Source: Skeletonema tropicum
Lineage: Eukaryota; Bacillariophyta; Thalassiosirophyceae; Thalassiosirales; Thalassiosiraceae
Length of the DNA: 64,000 nucleotides
Assembly: GCA_037178625.1 (NCBI GenBank)
Contig: CM074142.1
Span: 1-64,000, forward strand
Direction of reading: 5' to 3'
Below, one piece after another: positions 63,001 to 64,000 of this stretch (positions are counted from its first letter, which is position 1; the number at the start of each line of letters is the position of its first letter). The notes beneath the pieces were generated by a model. The model was not told the DNA's origin and made no database searches. It worked only from the letters and a program-made list of their open reading frames with translations. A program made the position numbers and the translations under genes.

Positions 63001-64000
63001 AATTCTGCGTCAGGCGGGAAGGAGGCAAGAGCCTCTAACTCGGAGAGTTTTTGGTCAATCTGTTTCTCGTGGAAACCCTTTCTTACTAACTCGAGATATT
63101 TGTCTCGTACCCGCGGGACCTTTGAGTTCAACTTCCTGGCCTTTGGAGGCACAATACGACAGAGGGCAGTGCCAAGGACGGATCTGGTTTGCAAATCTAC
63201 CACCACCGGCCGATGATCTCCCAAGTCTGGATCAAAGGGGAGGTAACAAGCGCTGATCAGTTCGATATCGTCTGACACCCAAATACCGTCAATCGCCCCA
63301 TTTCCATTGTCGTTGCCTCTGAAGTGTGTGAAGGGCCCTTTCTGTCCAGGCATGATTCTGTGAACAGCCTCTCGCATGTTGATGTCATTGCCTGCTAGCC
63401 GCCTGCTCAATTCGCCGTCCAGTGCATTCTCATTAGCATCCATCATTAGTACCACTCGATCTCCTAATGTCCTCCACTTTATAATGGCCGCGACGAGCTC
63501 TCGACGAAATAGGTCTTTGGGGTTTGTATCGAATTGATGGGATTGAATGTACCTCACGATGTGTTGGTAGTAGGTGCCAACCCCTTCCGAGCGGCAGGGT
63601 GCATACGCTGAGATGAACACCGTTCCCACTCCATTTGTCGGCTCGGTGCGGTACCAGCAAAACATGCCTAGCTCCGTTTCATCCTGCCCCCTAGTGGTAG
63701 GTAGGCCCGCCAATTCTTCTCTCAGAACCACCGCTGTCCCCCCTGCTTGGAAGTTCCCGATGTTGTGGAGTTCCCGCGTATTGTGAGCATGAACCGATGC
63801 AATTCTATCATCTCCGTGCCGAAGGGTGTTAGCAATCTGTAAGGATGGATTTAACGCCCGAAAATTGGTGTTGGTCTCTTGGAGCCCCAACACGTCGACC
63901 CTGTATTCTCGTAGCACGTGCTTCAGTCGTTCTATCTTGGTGTTGTTGGGCTGCCACAGGCTGAGGCCATTGATGTTCATGGACAATACTCGAACCGTCT
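57066..64000 (-). CDS. Non-LTR retrotransposon polyprotein: endonuclease, RT, RNase H, zinc knuckle, Ulp1 protease
   Basis: One uninterrupted frame of over 2,306 residues, still open at the window edge (…TVRVLSMNINGLSLW), so the N-terminus is outside. Residues are counted from codon 63986. Domain order: APE-type endonuclease, about 1-265 (LGLQETN with E37, MMDANEN with D183, GDHRP with H258); reverse transcriptase, about 600-900 (QVDAAQCYD with D734, QGLAQGNGA, YVDD 843-846); RNase H, about 1380-1510 (CTDGSY, RGEQLG, FCDNLG, HVKAHQDD); a CCHC-like knuckle near 1644-1661 (CPNCGCYETADHLNRC); and a C48 Ulp1-like protease, about 1970-2160 (WLNDEIINSF, NRHWLL, LWDSQG, RQTNGYDCGLF with catalytic His-Asp-Gln-Cys). 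The end is basic. It copies its RNA by target-primed reverse transcription; the protease may process the polyprotein or remove SUMO-like tags (inferred). The intact frame suggests recent activity. Confidence 0.92.
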   Translation of the reverse strand, partial: TVRVLSMNINGLSLWQPNNTKIERLKHVLREYRVDVLGLQETNTNFRALNPSLQIANTLRHGDDRIASVHAHNTRELHNIGNFQAGGTAVVLREELAGLPTTRGQDETELGMFCWYRTEPTNGVGTVFISAYAPCRSEGVGTYYQHIVRYIQSHQFDTNPKDLFRRELVAAIIKWRTLGDRVVLMMDANENALDGELSRRLAGNDINMREAVHRIMPGQKGPFTHFRGNDNGNGAIDGIWVSDDIELISACYLPFDPDLGDHRPVVVDLQTRSVLGTALCRIVPPKARKLNSKVPRVRDKYLELVRKGFHEKQIDQKLSELEALASFPPDAEFIAQMETLDNIVEDVLLYAESKCRVLYPAHYEYSPAIQSWLDKRHLLKWILRHHLGKQVNMGNMRRFAKRRGLEQWLSTPVPELVDLYRSTKEHTRQLLADSPYLRKHFLNEKLNEAIANEREAEAVRVKAILRGEAQRKCWQGIKRATKAKEVMSVTRVEVVQDDGSVVEHTAKESIEEALKTELRTRFGRATSAPICQGALFELLGNFADTSAAVEILEGTFVPPPDTDPRTLLLFDEMASIWSRMGNGEISISVSQEDFQYYWRHVKERTSSSLSGIHFGHYKSMAHDDKLSQLMARKLSLTTTTGASPDRWARGLSVMLEKIAGVAVVNKLRAILLLEADFNFCNKLIFGHRMINSAREEGMIPEEIFSSKGKTAEDAILQQVLLYDIARVTKRPLLVAQVDAAQCYDRVALPAASLTLQAFKVPNCAVLSMLRPLHNMEFFLRTGYGQSESYFGGKEDGKQGLAQGNGAAPATWQQTSTTIVNVQRRSGHGVTIECPITRKSVRQVGILYVDDTNLWAGLDEDDDLFSTAAKGQASISDWGGLLGATGGALKGEKCGVTIHHQSADGKGGWVYTDQQQRRQGETDGAEMEDNDLSSLAFHVPTTSGATEPIDKLPTNKADNNLGLFARPDGKADQHFEQMKERVTTWTAQIKSGHIPVRSVWMSYSCQLWSGLRYGLGACSAPIAELKKGLSSADFYLLSSLGVTRSITREWRYLPPAFGGMGLNDLTIETTAATLASFLQHYDDKPHPAVKDRHLGFTLSVVIRHLQIELGVPDCPFSYDFRTWGHLATDSWIKSFWEKLDELGITLDLRCDDIPLPRRGDKVIMHMMVEMGLRGKDLLRVNRVRKAQEALFLSDITSANGKYLEKHLLDGHWMDSEEGLLGKHRSGLLFGPEFPTAADFKLWKKYLLQIAPLNLRLEEPLREWLHPSHRKWRHFWNTETFAVEIHTDSTIQEYVHDRDSGDRSHVLHPSRQLDRPSTTLAPATILEYDNGSVRLMQRGPPLVAAPGHTVFASFWERLFSKGGTWMWQDLAGQEDPAWIVEAIHRGSLFCCTDGSYIKEISVDVCGAAWIMYCEETGKSLQGDFTERSKWAGSYRGEQLGMLAIHILLLTAEEHYEILSNANIFCDNLGTIHTFSTKYARIAAAAKNNDILRVLRKIQSRSKLVHRLSHVKAHQDDIVGYDALSIEAQLNVICDDRAKRALRRAVNTTAAHPATLSLPLESAVVIIGNEKQTADMAKELRYYIGKERAKQFYSDEGLMSPSIFDTVAWEPLRDLLGRRPQMFRLWYAKQCSGFCGTGQMITRWDKEASALCPNCGCYETADHLNRCTSDIRRGLLSDCIENLLDWMRDHHTHPDLMIWIPRFIAAQGKRLFVDLPDKYGDSMSQETRQVGNSLDRIGWRHFTEGKVSVGLLQLQQNYLLGMRLRLTIDSWTKGFLDQLLSLTHTQWICRNLTKHHKTKGTKVLASREQIQKEIEHQLSLGTDGLPEEARCLLEIQPEELFAKSTEQQQYWLNAAVASREAAGDLTGGRLDNENPSMAHPRTAPQETDVTAATSTDKTTATKAPLRFAPIFQQQLRAEARASSTRQRPRLPPDLGTQRTDCLELLRRNTDEETRTFSPRDLFRAVPETFTLDMAGGDKVHREAMLSLRPPQWLNDEIINSFLRRVLFPKVNSQRVYFFTSFFMSALLQTGTDGQSIPIYNYNNVRSWGNTLRRKNGILGVREIYVPINRGNRHWLLLRADTVLKEIKLWDSQGRKEYNQRYLRAMLQYLKDKYREIHGEVNADWDNSWRLIDDSMNSPRQTNGYDCGLFVLVNATLLAQNIPLCENSYNQADFLLKETRMRIAMLLWSSSRNQPRAPAAARLPSRSNSTGGKRKSGHLAAGKPIPKPVRVKTAGSGSSCKERNKRRRKDKRIIPGGPKTRGKVHGDDPTPMQQTESLLNQKRSAASLAVGDSTLQATTQRHAPPKRKKRKLPT

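Noticed and set aside
1..64000. tRNA or rRNA genes and CRISPR arrays
   Set aside because: No cloverleaf with a GGTTCGAATCC-type T arm, no rRNA core and no regularly spaced short repeats were noticed; a covariance-model scan was not possible.

Overview
The window looks like nuclear DNA of a diatom, probably a centric species. That is inference from four things: many short GT-AG introns (58-259 nt, one of 592 nt); a plastid pre-sequence with a signal peptide ending in SEA|FTT; secreted PT-rich and Cys-rich membrane proteins of diatom style; and a heat-shock-factor DNA-binding domain of the kind that is abundant in diatoms. Gene models were joined by hand from splice sites and frame phase. No homology search was possible.

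Positions 1-7,800 are ordinary gene-dense DNA: a membrane protein, a prolyl-4-hydroxylase-like oxygenase, complex III hinge protein QCR6 (with an intron directly after its ATG), and a three-exon PT-rich receptor-like protein ending in a PDZ domain. Positions 7,800-12,200 hold three degenerate copies of a 1.6-1.8 kb direct repeat. Positions 13,200-19,300 hold a plastid-targeted protein, a membrane-anchored GH43 enzyme and a divergent pair of Cys-rich membrane-protein paralogues.

Positions 19,785-38,408 are a triplicated segment. Its full form has a secreted membrane protein with a choice-of-anchor L domain, a convergent two-exon gene fusing a 2OG-Fe(II) oxygenase to a DOMON domain, and an unclassified element with long inverted repeats that carries unfamiliar ORFs. 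Only copy 1 of the oxygenase-DOMON gene is intact. Copies 2 and 3 are 5'-truncated for the anchor-L gene and frameshifted for the oxygenase. Copy 3 also holds a Harbinger-like insertion and runs into a 500-N assembly gap.

Positions 38,909-44,858 hold a Helitron-type helicase gene followed by a two-exon secreted-protein gene lying between two direct repeats that end in the same GC hairpin. A nearly perfect 1.29 kb tandem array with a small two-exon gene follows (44,854-47,848). Positions 48,000-51,900 are gene-poor but contain two 149-bp modules with conserved flanks and loop but different, self-complementary stem arms.

Positions 51,889-56,884 hold a heat-shock-factor gene interrupted by a complete non-coding LTR retrotransposon with a 5-bp target duplication. 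Its 5' end abuts the 3' end of a large non-LTR retrotransposon (57,066 to the window edge) that encodes APE endonuclease, reverse transcriptase, RNase H, a zinc knuckle and a C-terminal Ulp1-type cysteine protease in one reading frame. The best candidates for something new are the covarying hairpin modules, the inverted-repeat element with its unrecognised ORFs, and the gene between duplicated Helitron-like ends.
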